DNA of 64,000 bases from Pseudomonas sp. MWU13-2105 (GCF_023242315.1 NZ_JALLIY010000008.1:237671-301670); one strand, 5' to 3'; numbered from the stretch's first letter, positions 19,800-29,150 are shown. The notes: a model not told the origin generated them from the sequence alone. Numbers and translations: made by a program.

Positions 19800-22493
19800 A
19801 TGGATTTGAATGACGCCTCCCGCAACGGCCGCGACGGTCGACCCGATCCGGATGCGCTGCTGGAGCAACTGCAAGCAGACGAGAAGGCCGCCCAGCGCGG
19901 CCGTTTGCGTATCTATTTCGGCTCGAACGCCGGGGTCGGGAAAACCTGCGCCATGCTCCAGGCCGCGCACCGTGAGCGGGCCTTGGGCCGCGATCTGGTC
20001 GCCGGGCTGATCGAAACCCACGGACGCGCTGACACCGCTGCCTTGCTCGCCGGCCTGGAGCAACTGCCGCGCCATCGCCTGGCCCATGGCGACAACACGC
20101 TGCCGGAGTTCGATCTCGATGCGGCCCTGGCCCGTCGTCCGACGGTGTTGCTGGTGGACGAACTGGCCCACAGCAATGTCCCCGGCTCACGCCACCCCAA
20201 GCGCTGGCAGGATATCGAAGAGCTACTGCGGGCCGGGATCGAAGTCTGGACCAGCCTGAACGTGCAGCACCTGGAAAGCCTCAACGACCTGGTCAGTGGC
20301 ATCATCGGCACCCGCGTGCGGGAAACCGTGCCCGATCATGTGTTCGACAGTGCCCATGAGGTAGTGCTGGTCGACCTGGCCCCCGACGAGCTGTTGCAGC
20401 GTCTCAAGGACGGCAAGGTCTACCAGGGCCCGCAGGCCGACCGGGCGTCCCGGCACTTCTTTCGCAAAGGCAACCTGCTGGCGCTGCGCGAACTGGCCCT
20501 GCGCCGCACCGCCGACCGGGTCGATGCGCAAATGCGCGTCTATCGCCGCGAGCGCGCCATCGACACCTTGTGGGCCGCCCGCGAGCGCTTGCTGGTGGGG
20601 ATTGCCGGGGAGGCCTCGGATGAACGCCTGGTGCGCGAAGCCGCGCGCCTGGCGCAGAAGCTCGAAGCCGACTGGATCGTGGTGCATGTCGAGTCGGCCT
20701 CGACCGCAGGCATGGCCCTCAGGCGCCGTGCGGCGGCGGTGAAGACCCTGGCCCTGGCCGCCGAGTTCGGTGCCGACACCGCGATCCTGGCGGGTATCGA
20801 TGTCGCCGAAACCCTGGTGGCCTGTGCCCGCGAACGCAACGCCAACCGCCTGTTGCTCGGCCACCGGCCCCGCCGGGTCTGGCAGTTCTGGCACCAGACG
20901 GTCAGCGACCGGATCAGCCGCCATCACCCGCAGATCGACCAGATCGTCATCGCCCATGGCGAGCTGCCGCGCACGGCGGCGCCCCGCCCGGAAGCGGAGC
21001 CGCGGCTGGCGCCGGGCAGGGGCCTGGCTTACCTGTGGGCGACCCTGGCCTGTTTCGCCGCCACTGCGGTAGCGGCGTTGTTGCTGCAAGTCTTCGACCC
21101 GGCCAACGTAGTCATGTTGTTCCTGTTGACCGTGGTGCTGGTGGCGCTACGCCTGGGACGCGGGCCGGGTGTCTGGGCGGCGATGCTGGCGGTGTTGTGC
21201 TTCGATTTTTTCTTCGTCCAGCCGGTGTTGTCATTCACCGTCAACGACACCCAGTATTTCTTCACCTTCGCCTTGATGCTGGGCATTGCCCTGATCACCG
21301 GGCAACTGACCGCGCGTCTGCGCCATGAGGCACGTACGGCTGCGGCCCGGGAGCGCCGGGCGACCTCGCTGGCGCTGTTGGCCCGCGACCTGTCCGCGGC
21401 CCTGACCGTCGAACAGCTCGGCGCGGTGGCGCTGCGCACCTTCAGCGGGGTGTTCGAGGCCCGGGTCGGCCTGGCATTGCCGGATGCCGCCGACCGGGTC
21501 AGCAGCATGGCCGGGAGTGTCTTCCCGGTGGATGAAAGCATCGCCCAGTGGACCTACGAACACGGACGCCCGGCCGGGCAGGGCAGTGACACCCTGGCTG
21601 CCGCCCCCGGTTGCTACTTTGCCCTCAAGGCGCCGATGCGTGTGCGCGGTGTGCTGGTTCTCGACCTGAGTGATTCCGAGCGCCTGAAGGACCCTGATGA
21701 ACAGCGCTTGCTGGAAGCCTGCATGAGCCAGTTGGCGATTGCCCTGGAGCGGGTGCATTTCGTCGAAGTGGCGCAAAGTACCCTGGTGCAGATGGAAGGC
21801 GAGCGGATGCGCAATACCTTGCTCGCGGCCATTTCCCATGACCTGCGCACGCCCTTGACCAGCATAATCGGCGCCGCCGATGCGGCGGTACCCCATGTGC
21901 GCGACGAGTTGCTCGGCGGGCTGTTGAGCGGGATTCACGATCAGGCCTGCGCCATGCAACGGCTGATCGAAAACCTGCTGGACATGGCGCGCCTGCAGGA
22001 ACACGGCGTGCGCCTCAATCGCCAGTGGCATTCGCTGGAAGAGGTGGTCGGCAGCGCCTTGCGCCAACTGCGCGAACCCCTGGCCCGACACCCGGTGCGG
22101 GCGCTGTTGCCGGCGGACCTGCCGCTGGTGGAGATCGATGCGCTACTGATCGAGCGAGTGCTGGTCAACCTGTTGGACAACGCGGCGAAGTACACCCCGG
22201 CGGATACGCCGATCGAGATCACGGCGCGCCAGGTCGATCAGCAGATTGTCCTGGAGGTCGCCGACAGTGGCCCGGGCTGCCCGTCCGGTATCGCCCCGGA
22301 GCAACTCTTCGAAGCCTTCAGCCGTGGCCAGCAGGAATCGGCGGTGTCCGGTATCGGCCTGGGACTGGCCCTGGTCCGGCGGATCGTCGAAGCCCACGGC
22401 GGGCGGGTTGTCGCCCGGCCGCAGGCCGCGGGCGGCCTCTGTTTTGTTATCAGCTTAGCGGCGGGTCAACCGCCGTCCATGGAAACCTTATGA
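19800..22493 (+). CDS. kdpD: Sensor histidine kinase KdpD
   Basis: The 897-residue protein has the full KdpD layout. First comes the KdpD N-terminal domain with a Walker A loop (GSNAGVGKTCAML, about residues 40-52) and a VDELAHSN segment. A universal-stress-like domain follows, then four closely spaced membrane helices (about 405-500), a GAF-like region, a HisKA domain with the phospho-acceptor His near residue 680 (ISHDLRTPL) and a HATPase domain (NLLDNAAKYTP, GIGLGLALVRRIV). It senses K+ limitation and turgor and phosphorylates KdpE. Its stop overlaps the kdpE start by 4 bp. Confidence 0.94.
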   Translation: MDLNDASRNGRDGRPDPDALLEQLQADEKAAQRGRLRIYFGSNAGVGKTCAMLQAAHRERALGRDLVAGLIETHGRADTAALLAGLEQLPRHRLAHGDNTLPEFDLDAALARRPTVLLVDELAHSNVPGSRHPKRWQDIEELLRAGIEVWTSLNVQHLESLNDLVSGIIGTRVRETVPDHVFDSAHEVVLVDLAPDELLQRLKDGKVYQGPQADRASRHFFRKGNLLALRELALRRTADRVDAQMRVYRRERAIDTLWAARERLLVGIAGEASDERLVREAARLAQKLEADWIVVHVESASTAGMALRRRAAAVKTLALAAEFGADTAILAGIDVAETLVACARERNANRLLLGHRPRRVWQFWHQTVSDRISRHHPQIDQIVIAHGELPRTAAPRPEAEPRLAPGRGLAYLWATLACFAATAVAALLLQVFDPANVVMLFLLTVVLVALRLGRGPGVWAAMLAVLCFDFFFVQPVLSFTVNDTQYFFTFALMLGIALITGQLTARLRHEARTAAARERRATSLALLARDLSAALTVEQLGAVALRTFSGVFEARVGLALPDAADRVSSMAGSVFPVDESIAQWTYEHGRPAGQGSDTLAAAPGCYFALKAPMRVRGVLVLDLSDSERLKDPDEQRLLEACMSQLAIALERVHFVEVAQSTLVQMEGERMRNTLLAAISHDLRTPLTSIIGAADAAVPHVRDELLGGLLSGIHDQACAMQRLIENLLDMARLQEHGVRLNRQWHSLEEVVGSALRQLREPLARHPVRALLPADLPLVEIDALLIERVLVNLLDNAAKYTPADTPIEITARQVDQQIVLEVADSGPGCPSGIAPEQLFEAFSRGQQESAVSGIGLGLALVRRIVEAHGGRVVARPQAAGGLCFVISLAAGQPPSMETL

Positions 22494-23182
22494 CCAGCAC
22501 CCGAATCCTGATTGTCGAGGATGAAGCCAATATCCGCCGTTTCATCGGTATCGCCTTGCAGGACGAAGGCTTCCAGGTCTTCGAGGCCGATAGCAGCAAG
22601 CGTGCCTTGATCGACGCGGCGAGCCGTCAGCCAGACCTGGTGATCGTCGACCTGGGCCTGCCCGACGGTGACGGCAAGGACCTGATCAGCGAACTGCGTG
22701 GCTGGATGAGCGTGCCGATCCTGGTGTTGTCGGCTCGCGATCGTGAAGACGAAAAGGTCGCCGCGCTGGATGCCGGGGCCGATGACTATCTGGTCAAGCC
22801 GTTCGGCGTTCCCGAGCTGCTTGCGCGTATTCGCGCGCAACTGCGCCGGCAGTCGCAAAGCGGTACGGCGGCGGTGAGCAGCAAGGTGCGCTTCGGTGAG
22901 GTCGAGGTCGACCTGGCGACCCATGAGGTGCGGCGTGGCAGCGCGGGGGTGCATTTGACACCGATCGAGTTCCGCCTGTTGAGCGCGTTGATCCGCGGCC
23001 AGGGCCGGGTGCTGACGCACCGGCAGTTGCTGCTGGACGTCTGGGGGCTGGACTATGCCGATCGCGCCCATTACCTGCGGGTGCATATGGCGCACCTGCG
23101 GCAAAAACTCGAAGCCGACCCGGCGCAGCCGCAGCACCTGATCACCGAACTGCAGGTGGGCTATCGTCTGGTCGGCCTGTGA
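22490..23182 (+). CDS. kdpE: Response regulator KdpE
   Basis: The 230-residue OmpR-type regulator has a receiver domain with the acidic pair (VEDE, residues 9-12), phospho-acceptor Asp54 (VIVDLGLPDGDG) and Lys near 102 (DDYLVKPF), followed by a winged-helix domain (LTPIEFRLLSALIRGQGRVLT). It activates the kdpFAC B operon under K+ limitation. Start ATG lies in ATGA with the kdpD stop, giving translational coupling. Confidence 0.94.
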   Translation: MTSTRILIVEDEANIRRFIGIALQDEGFQVFEADSSKRALIDAASRQPDLVIVDLGLPDGDGKDLISELRGWMSVPILVLSARDREDEKVAALDAGADDYLVKPFGVPELLARIRAQLRRQSQSGTAAVSSKVRFGEVEVDLATHEVRRGSAGVHLTPIEFRLLSALIRGQGRVLTHRQLLLDVWGLDYADRAHYLRVHMAHLRQKLEADPAQPQHLITELQVGYRLVGL

Positions 23183-23186
23183 CGGC

Positions 23187-23300
23187 TTATTTGTTCTCCC
23201 GTTGCGTCTTGGCGGCACGCCAGAAGTCGAGGTAGAGGGTGATCACACCGAACGCGCTGATGCCCAACAGCATAAGCAGGCCGATCTGGATATGGGTCAT
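23187..23300 (-). CDS. 37-residue single-span membrane peptide
   Basis: An ATG at 23300, preceded on its own strand by GGAGACCTGTC, opens a 37-codon frame ending TAA at 23187. The product is MTHIQIGLLMLLGISAFGVI then TLYLDFWRAAKTQRENK: one hydrophobic helix and a basic tail. It converges on kdpE with 4 bp between stops. The good ribosome-binding site and membrane-peptide composition make it likely real; I recognise no named family. Confidence 0.65.
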   Translation of the reverse strand: MTHIQIGLLMLLGISAFGVITLYLDFWRAAKTQRENK

Positions 23301-23641
23301 GACAGGTCTCCGGAAAACACCGCATCAGGCGGCGACCTGCAGAGAAATAGTCGAAATTCCGGGCAAATGACATCGACTATATAAAAGCTTTACGGGGTGT
23401 CCGCGCAACAATATGGGGTGGATACGCGGCGGACTTCAATGGCCTCGCCGATGCCGTTCACCGCGGCGTCAGGTCATTGTCGATGTGCGCCCGGAGAGGC
23501 AGGTTTTGCCTGCAAGGCTCATGGCGTCAGCGCTGTTTTTTCTTATTCCTGCAAGGAATGTATTGTATTAAAAACATGAATTTTCTTTATTTTTGCAGGG
23601 CGACTACCTTGGGCTGAAATCCCGGCCAAGAGAGAACGCCC
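23301..23641. other. Intergenic region, no gene seen
   Basis: This 341-bp region holds the promoters of the divergent 37-residue peptide gene and the methyltransferase gene. It includes AT-rich DNA around 23365-23395 and 23555-23600. Short open frames here lack ribosome-binding sites and coding character. Confidence 0.5.
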
Positions 23642-24370
23642 ATGTCGTCCGAACACCCGGATTCTGCTCGAAAGTTCGATGTTTCCCGGGCCGGCGAATA
23701 CGCCGAGCAAAGCCGTATCGCCCTGGCCGGTTATGACGCCTGCCACGAGTTGGTCGCCTGCATGCTGGCGGCCAGCCTGGGCAGTGGACGCGAGGCGAGG
23801 ATTCTGGTGGTGGGTGCTGGCGGTACCGCCCAGGAAATCCTCACGGCGGCGGCGCTTGAGCCGCTTTGGCGGTTTACCGCGGTCGACCCCTCGGCCCCGA
23901 TGCTCGAGTTGGCGCGGGCCAGTCTGCAGGCCCGGGGGCTGCTGTCACGCACACGGGTATTCCTTGGCACGGTCGAGGAACTCACGGATGAGCTGCCCTA
24001 TGATGCCGCGACCCTGATCGGAGTGTTGCATCACTTGCCTGGCGATCAGGCCAAGCAGGAGATCCTCGCGGCGATTGCCGCCCGGCTCAAACCGGGGGCT
24101 CCGTTGATTGTTGCTGGCAACCATCAGGCCTATGCCAGCCAGCCGTTATTGTTAGCGGCCTGGGGGGAGCGCTGGCGCCAGCAGGGAGCGAGCGCCGACG
24201 CCGTGCGCGTCAAGCTCGGCAAGATTCTCCAGGGTGCCGACCCGCCGCACTCGGAGGCGGCGGTTCAGCGGTTACTCGAACAGGCCGGGTTCGGCACCGC
24301 GACGCGGTTCTTTTCCAGTCTGTTCTGGGGTGCCTGGGTGGCATCGAGAGAAGCCAGGCCGCCGGCCTGA
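23642..24370 (+). CDS. Class I SAM-dependent methyltransferase
   Basis: The 242-residue protein has SAM motif I (ILVVGAGGTAQEI, about residues 58-70), an acidic motif II (TAVDPSAPML), and post-motif segments VEELTDELPYDAATLIGVLHHLPGDQ and RLKPGAPLIVAGNH. Start ATG 23642 follows AAGAGAGAACGCCC. It stands alone, so its substrate is unknown. Confidence 0.82.
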   Translation: MSSEHPDSARKFDVSRAGEYAEQSRIALAGYDACHELVACMLAASLGSGREARILVVGAGGTAQEILTAAALEPLWRFTAVDPSAPMLELARASLQARGLLSRTRVFLGTVEELTDELPYDAATLIGVLHHLPGDQAKQEILAAIAARLKPGAPLIVAGNHQAYASQPLLLAAWGERWRQQGASADAVRVKLGKILQGADPPHSEAAVQRLLEQAGFGTATRFFSSLFWGAWVASREARPPA

Positions 24371-24427
24371 TGCTTGCCTCGTCCGCTGCGGGAGCCGCTG
24401 CTCGACGCTCCCGCAGGAGCGCTGTTC

Positions 24428-25648
24428 TCAGTCGCCGTGGCAGCGGACTACCGCCGAATGCGTGGCGTAGCGTCCGGAGATGAGGATCTTTCCATCAGGT
24501 TGCAGTTCGAGGTTGGAGAGGTAGCTGGTGGTATTGACGATGTTGATCACGCGGCTGATGCCGTTGTCGCCAAAGTCAGGGTCCAGTTCACCGTTGCTCA
24601 GGTGGCGCATCAACCAGCAGCGGCTGCCGCTGTTGATATGACCGGCGCTGACGATTTTCCCGTCCTCCTGCACCGCGAGGGCAAAGGCGATATCCAGTTC
24701 CGGCAGCTCCCAGGGCACCCCGGCGTTGAAGCTGGCGTCCAGCTTGCCGTCGGTGCTGACGCGGGTGAGCAGGGCGATGTTATGGGAGAGATCCGCGGAG
24801 CCGCTGACGACGATCTTCTGGTCGGGTTGCACGGCGATATCGAAAAACGCGGCGCTGCCGTCGCGGGCCGGCTCCAGCTCCAGATAGCCCGCGTTACCGA
24901 AGGCCTTGTCCGGCAGGCCGGTGCTCCCGTAGCGCATCAGCATGGCCTTGCGACCCCGTCGGCCGGCCACGATCAGCTTGCCATCGGCCTGGACGTGAAC
25001 CGCCTCGAAGGCGATGTTCGGTTCCGGTGCCGTGACCACGCCGCAGGTGCCGAATCGCGGGTCGAAACTGCCGTTGCGGTCGAGGCGCACGATGACATCG
25101 CGTTGCGGCTCGCCCACGGCGCTGTTCCTGAGGGCCAGGACGATAAAACCGTCCTCGGGTTGCAGGGCGAGCCGGCGACCATAGCCGACCCAGGGCGCCG
25201 TGTAAGGCAGGGTGACCTGGCCGTTATCGCCGAAGTCGGGGTCCGGGGCACCGGTTTCAGTCAGGCGGGCACAAAAGGCCTGTTCGCCGGAGCGGAAGTG
25301 GCCCAGCAGGAGAAACGTGTCGTCTTCGTCGACGACGGCCTTGATCAGCCTCCGGCTGGAACTTCCGAACGGTTGGGCGTGGTCTCGATCATAAAAGCCG
25401 TCTTCGCTGAAGTTGGCCAGGGTGATACTTTCCTGCTGGTCTTCATGCACGCCGATAAACCGATGACGACCATCGGGCCATAATAGCGAGGGGCCGACAA
25501 AGCCAGGACCTCGCTCTGAGAAAATAACCAGGCCATCGCGGTATTCGCCAAATTCCAGGTCCCGTCTTCCGGCACTCCCGGACAGTTCGATGGCGGCGCT
25601 GGGCAAGGTTTTTGGCGCGCTGTTTGAAGTTCGGCTTTGTGTATCCAT
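24428..25648 (-). CDS. Delta-60 repeat domain protein
   Basis: The 406-residue protein consists of about six to seven repeats with the delta-60 pattern: PDPDFGDNGQVTL, FDPRFGTCGVV, PDKAFGNAGYLEL, LDASFNAGVPWEL and LDPDFGDNGISRV, each followed by a QPDGKI(V/L)ISG-type strand. The repeats should fold as a beta-propeller. There is no signal peptide, and no calcium-binding RTX repeats are evident. The family has no established function. It is transcribed convergently with the methyltransferase gene. Confidence 0.82.
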   Translation of the reverse strand: MDTQSRTSNSAPKTLPSAAIELSGSAGRRDLEFGEYRDGLVIFSERGPGFVGPSLLWPDGRHRFIGVHEDQQESITLANFSEDGFYDRDHAQPFGSSSRRLIKAVVDEDDTFLLLGHFRSGEQAFCARLTETGAPDPDFGDNGQVTLPYTAPWVGYGRRLALQPEDGFIVLALRNSAVGEPQRDVIVRLDRNGSFDPRFGTCGVVTAPEPNIAFEAVHVQADGKLIVAGRRGRKAMLMRYGSTGLPDKAFGNAGYLELEPARDGSAAFFDIAVQPDQKIVVSGSADLSHNIALLTRVSTDGKLDASFNAGVPWELPELDIAFALAVQEDGKIVSAGHINSGSRCWLMRHLSNGELDPDFGDNGISRVINIVNTTSYLSNLELQPDGKILISGRYATHSAVVRCHGD

Positions 25649-25836
25649 GGGGATTGAGTCCTTTCAGTTTATTAAATGGCTACCTGGATTGAATGACGGC
25701 TTATCAAGTAGCGACGCGCCAGCTTCCTGGTGAAGTGGCGACGTGATCGATTTAATAACTGGAAGGTGAGTTTGCCCAGCGATCAAGTTTTACTGTAAAT
25801 GACCGACTGATCTCATACTTATGGCCAGGCGGAATT

Positions 25837-26310
25837 TTAAAGTATCAGGGCCAAGCGCCGTTCGCCGCGATAGGCTTCGCCGGTATCGACCCAACCCTGT
25901 TTCAAGTAAAGGCTCATCGCCGCCTGGTTATCGGTTCCTACTGACAAGAGTAACTCACGCACCTGCGGCCAGGCCCGGCGTGCCGCTTCGGGCAGGGCTT
26001 GCAGGCAGGCCGCGCCGAAACCTCGGCCCTGGGCATGTTTATCGACCTGCAGGGCATGCAGGGTGGCGCTGCCCGCGGCGGCCCAGTGCGGGACGAAAGG
26101 ATGGCGCTTGAGCAACAGGAAGGCCACTGGCATCTCGTCGGCGAGCAGGACGAAACCGAGCACGCCGTCCTGGGGTTCGCCGGGCAGGAAGTGCAGCGCC
26201 GCCTGGATATCGCCGCAAAATCGCAGCTGTTCAGGGTGCACCTCAAGGTTCACCAGCTGTGCCTGCTGAACAGCACTCAGATCGTCGTAGCGGGCCAGTC
26301 GGGCATTCAT
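25837..26310 (-). CDS. GNAT family N-acetyltransferase (tandem copy 2)
   Basis: The 157-residue acetyltransferase contains the acetyl-CoA loop LQVDKHAQGRGFGAACLQAL and a C-terminal MSLYLKQGWVDTGEAYRGERR. It is a clear paralogue of the gene just upstream (26324-26809), sharing the LLLKR, TLHxLQVDK and LYLKQG(W/F)VD(T/S)GE blocks. It starts at the ATG at 26310 behind a strong GGAGG; only 13 bp separate it from the first copy, so the two form an operon. Confidence 0.85.
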   Translation of the reverse strand: MNARLARYDDLSAVQQAQLVNLEVHPEQLRFCGDIQAALHFLPGEPQDGVLGFVLLADEMPVAFLLLKRHPFVPHWAAAGSATLHALQVDKHAQGRGFGAACLQALPEAARRAWPQVRELLLSVGTDNQAAMSLYLKQGWVDTGEAYRGERRLALIL

Positions 26311-26323
26311 GGCGACCTCCGTC

Positions 26324-26809
26324 TCAGAGTGGCAAGGTCAGCCTGCGCTCTTCACCGACCCGGCCGTGAAAGGTCTCGCCGCTGTCGACAAAACCCTGTT
26401 TCAGGTAAAGCCCACGGGCGGTGTCATTGTCCGCGTCGACCATCAGCATCAACTGGTGGGTGCCCGGCCAGGTCGCGCGGGCGGCGGCCGGCAGGGCCTG
26501 CATGCAGGCGCGTCCGAGGCCTTGGCCCTGGTAGCTTTTATCCACTTGCAGGCCATGCAGGGTGCATACGTTGCCGGTGGCCCAGGCCGGTGATGCCGGT
26601 GGCCGCTTGAGCAACAGGAAACCCACCGGTCGCTCATCGACCAGCAGTACAAAACCCCTGACGTCATTGCCCGGGTGGGCATGCAGTACCGACAGGCCAT
26701 GGCTGATATCGCTGGAAAACTCCTTCTGTGCCGCATCGACCTGGATCAATGCCAACTGCTCGCGTTGGGCGGGAGTCAACGTGTTGTAGTCGACAAGGGA
26801 CGTTCTCAC
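26324..26809 (-). CDS. GNAT family N-acetyltransferase (tandem copy 1)
   Basis: The 161-residue paralogue of the preceding entry has LQVDKSYQGQGLGRACMQAL as the acetyl-CoA binding loop and LYLKQGFVDSGETFHGR near the end. It is the promoter-proximal member of the tandem pair. The pair arose by local duplication and has diverged mainly in the N-terminal half, which usually contacts the acceptor, so the two enzymes may differ in substrate. Confidence 0.85.
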   Translation of the reverse strand: MRTSLVDYNTLTPAQREQLALIQVDAAQKEFSSDISHGLSVLHAHPGNDVRGFVLLVDERPVGFLLLKRPPASPAWATGNVCTLHGLQVDKSYQGQGLGRACMQALPAAARATWPGTHQLMLMVDADNDTARGLYLKQGFVDSGETFHGRVGEERRLTLPL

Positions 26810-27009
26810 GGCGGTATGTCCTATTTCCGACAGTATGGGGGCGGATTCTATCGGCTTTAGCGGCTTCGATATTATTTTTCCAGCAACTTTTTACGCCTGT
26901 CGATTTCGCTCGCTTCCAGACGACTATTCGTACCTCTGCTGATCGTCGGCGGCCTTCGCCAAAGCGCGAAACAGCAGCCATAGTTGTTCGACCGCCCTGG
27001 AGACATTCC

Positions 27010-27354
27010 ATGAAATATCTGTGCCTGATCTACAGTAATGAGGAGCTGTTGCATTCCCATCCCGAGAGTCCCCAGGACCCCGAGTGCCTGGCCTACGCCG
27101 AGTCGATCCGGGCCAGTGGTCGAATGCTCGCGGCCGAGCCGCTGGAGCCGGTGAGCACCGCCACCACGGTACGCATGCGCGGTGGCAAGCTGTCGATCGT
27201 CGACGGGCCATTTGCCGAAACCAAGGAACAACTGGCCGGGTTCTATCTGCTGGAGGCCCGCGACCTGAACGAAGCCTTGCAGATCGCCGGGCATATCCCC
27301 GCCGCGCGAGTGGGCAGCGTGGAAGTACGACCGGTGCGGGAATTGAATCTCTGA
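27010..27354 (+). CDS. YCII/DGPF domain protein of an ECF sigma cluster
   Basis: The 114-residue protein has the DGPF signature exactly (KLSIVDGPFAETKEQLAGFYLLEARDLNEAL) within a YCII fold. Genes of this family are regularly linked to ECF42-type sigma factors, as here. It is followed by an SRPBCC gene after 51 bp and the sigma gene. Start ATG 27010 (MKYLCLIYSNEELL). Confidence 0.88.
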   Translation: MKYLCLIYSNEELLHSHPESPQDPECLAYAESIRASGRMLAAEPLEPVSTATTVRMRGGKLSIVDGPFAETKEQLAGFYLLEARDLNEALQIAGHIPAARVGSVEVRPVRELNL

Positions 27355-27405
27355 GGGGGTCGACAGCTTTCAAACGGCAATCATAAGAACAAGAGGAGCC
27401 TGAAC

Positions 27406-27897
27406 ATGAACCGCCAACCGCCAGCTCCCGCCGGCGCTGAACATGAGTTGTCCATCAGTCGCCTGATCGAGGCGCCGCGCAACCTGGTTTTTCGCGCCTG
27501 GACCGAACCTCGTCTGCTGAGCCAATGGTGGGGCCCCTATGGCTCGAGCCTGCCGGTCTGTGAAATGCAGCTATGGGTCGGCGGCGTGTTCCGGACGTTG
27601 ATACGTACGGCGGAGGGTGTCGAGTATCCCTATCAGGGCGTGTTCCTGGAGATCGCCGCGCCGGAGCGGATCGTCTTCACCGATGCCTTTACCCCAGGCT
27701 GGGTGCCATCGGGAAAACCCTTCATGACGGCCCGAATCACCCTCGAGGAGGCCGGTGGTCATACCCTGTATACCGCCCGGGCGATGCACTGGTCGGCGGC
27801 GGAAAAGGCGGCGCATGAGCAGATGGGCTTCTATCGGGGCTGGGGTGAGAGTCTTGATCGCCTGGCCTTGCTGGTCAGCCAGGGGCTGCTGGATTGA
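27406..27897 (+). CDS. SRPBCC (AHSA1-type) domain protein
   Basis: The 163-residue protein is a START-like AHSA1 domain: LSISRLIEAPRNLVFRAWTEP, LLSQWWGPYGS, YPYQGVFLEIAAPERIVFTD and the C-terminal MGFYRGWGESLDRLALLV. Such proteins bind hydrophobic ligands. It begins behind AAGAGGAGCC and overlaps the sigma gene start by 4 bp. Confidence 0.88.
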   Translation: MNRQPPAPAGAEHELSISRLIEAPRNLVFRAWTEPRLLSQWWGPYGSSLPVCEMQLWVGGVFRTLIRTAEGVEYPYQGVFLEIAAPERIVFTDAFTPGWVPSGKPFMTARITLEEAGGHTLYTARAMHWSAAEKAAHEQMGFYRGWGESLDRLALLVSQGLLD

Positions 27898-29144
27898 GTG
27901 TCGAACCCGTTGGCATCAAGCAGCAGGTCGAGGTGGTGTACCGCCAGGAGTCGCGGCGGATCCTGGCGACCCTGATCCGTTTGCTGGGGGATTTCGACCT
28001 GGCCGAGGAGGCCTTGCACGAAGCCTTCTTTATCGCCGTCGAACGCTGGCAGCGCGATGGCGTGCCGGCCAATCCGCGGGCCTGGCTGGTCTCCACCGGG
28101 CGTTTCAAGGCTATCGATGTATTGCGGCGACGGGCGCGGTTTGCCGCTTCCCAGGCACAGTTGCTTGCCCAGGCCGAAGCGTTGGAGCAAGGCGAGTGGA
28201 GCGACGAGGAGGTCGAGGACGATCGCCTGCGGCTGATCTTTACCTGCTGTCACCCGGCGTTGTCGGCGGATGCCCAGGTGCCGCTGACGTTACGGGAAGT
28301 CTGCGACCTGACCACCGAAGAAATCGCCCGTGCGTTTCTCTCGAGCCCTTCGACCATCGCCCAGCGCATCGTGCGCGCCAAGACCAAGATCCGTGACGCG
28401 AAGATCCCCTATCAGGTGCCTTCCCTGGCGGAGTTGCCCGCGCGCCTGGACAGTGTATTGCGGGTCATTTACCTGGTGTTCAACGAGGGCTACTCGGCGT
28501 CCCTCGGCGCCAGCCTGACCCGTGACGACCTGACCGCGGAGGCTATTCGCCTGGGACGGCTGTTGCTGGAATTGCTGCCTGATCCCGAGGTCATGGGCTT
28601 GCTGGCGTTGATGTTGTTGCATGAGTCGCGGCGTCCGGCGCGGGTGTCCGAGAGTGGCGAACTGGTGTTGCTCGATGTCCAGGATCGCTCGTGTTGGGAC
28701 GCGCCGTTGATTGCCGAGGGTTGTGGGTTGGTGGAGCGTGCACTGGGCACGGGACGCTTCGGGCCCTATGGCTTGCAGGCCGCGATCGCCGCCGTGCACG
28801 CCGAGTCGGCGACGGCGGAGGACACCGACTGGCGGCAGATCGTCGGGCTCTATGACCTGTTGTTGCGAGCAGTGCCCTCGGCGGTGATAGAGCTCAATCG
28901 AGCAGTGGCGGTGGCCATGCGCGACGGGCCGTTGGCCGGGCTTGAGCTGGTGGAGGGCATCCTTGGCCGTGGCGAGCTGCTGGACTACCACCTGGCGCAT
29001 TCGGCGCGAGCGGATTTCTGCCGGCGACTGGGGCGGGTGGCGCCGGCGCGTGAGGCTTACCAGCGCGCGCTGGAGTTGACGCAGCAGGCACCGGAGCGGC
29101 GTTTCATCGAGCGTCGCTTGGAGGAACTGAACGGTTTCGGGTAG
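27894..29144 (+). CDS. ECF42-type RNA polymerase sigma factor with C-terminal extension
   Basis: The 416-residue protein is about twice the normal ECF length. Sigma region 2 spans roughly residues 15-85 (LIRLLGDFDLAEEALHEAFF, NPRAWLVSTGRFKAIDVLRR). Region 4 covers 105-165 (LTLREVCDLTTEEIARAFLS). A long helical extension (YLVFNEGYSASLGASL, LLHESRRPAR, RAVAVAMRDGPLAGL) resembles TPR repeats. No anti-sigma gene is present; in ECF42 the extension is thought to control activity. The start must be TTG at 27894, in TTGA with the stop of the SRPBCC gene; no in-frame ATG is near. Confidence 0.88.
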   Translation: MSVEPVGIKQQVEVVYRQESRRILATLIRLLGDFDLAEEALHEAFFIAVERWQRDGVPANPRAWLVSTGRFKAIDVLRRRARFAASQAQLLAQAEALEQGEWSDEEVEDDRLRLIFTCCHPALSADAQVPLTLREVCDLTTEEIARAFLSSPSTIAQRIVRAKTKIRDAKIPYQVPSLAELPARLDSVLRVIYLVFNEGYSASLGASLTRDDLTAEAIRLGRLLLELLPDPEVMGLLALMLLHESRRPARVSESGELVLLDVQDRSCWDAPLIAEGCGLVERALGTGRFGPYGLQAAIAAVHAESATAEDTDWRQIVGLYDLLLRAVPSAVIELNRAVAVAMRDGPLAGLELVEGILGRGELLDYHLAHSARADFCRRLGRVAPAREAYQRALELTQQAPERRFIERRLEELNGFG

Positions 29145-29150
29145 CGCTGG

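Noticed and set aside
27084..27386. Frameshifted second protein overlapping the YCII gene
   Set aside because: Alternate-frame shadow with no start signal; the DGPF signature fixes the real frame.
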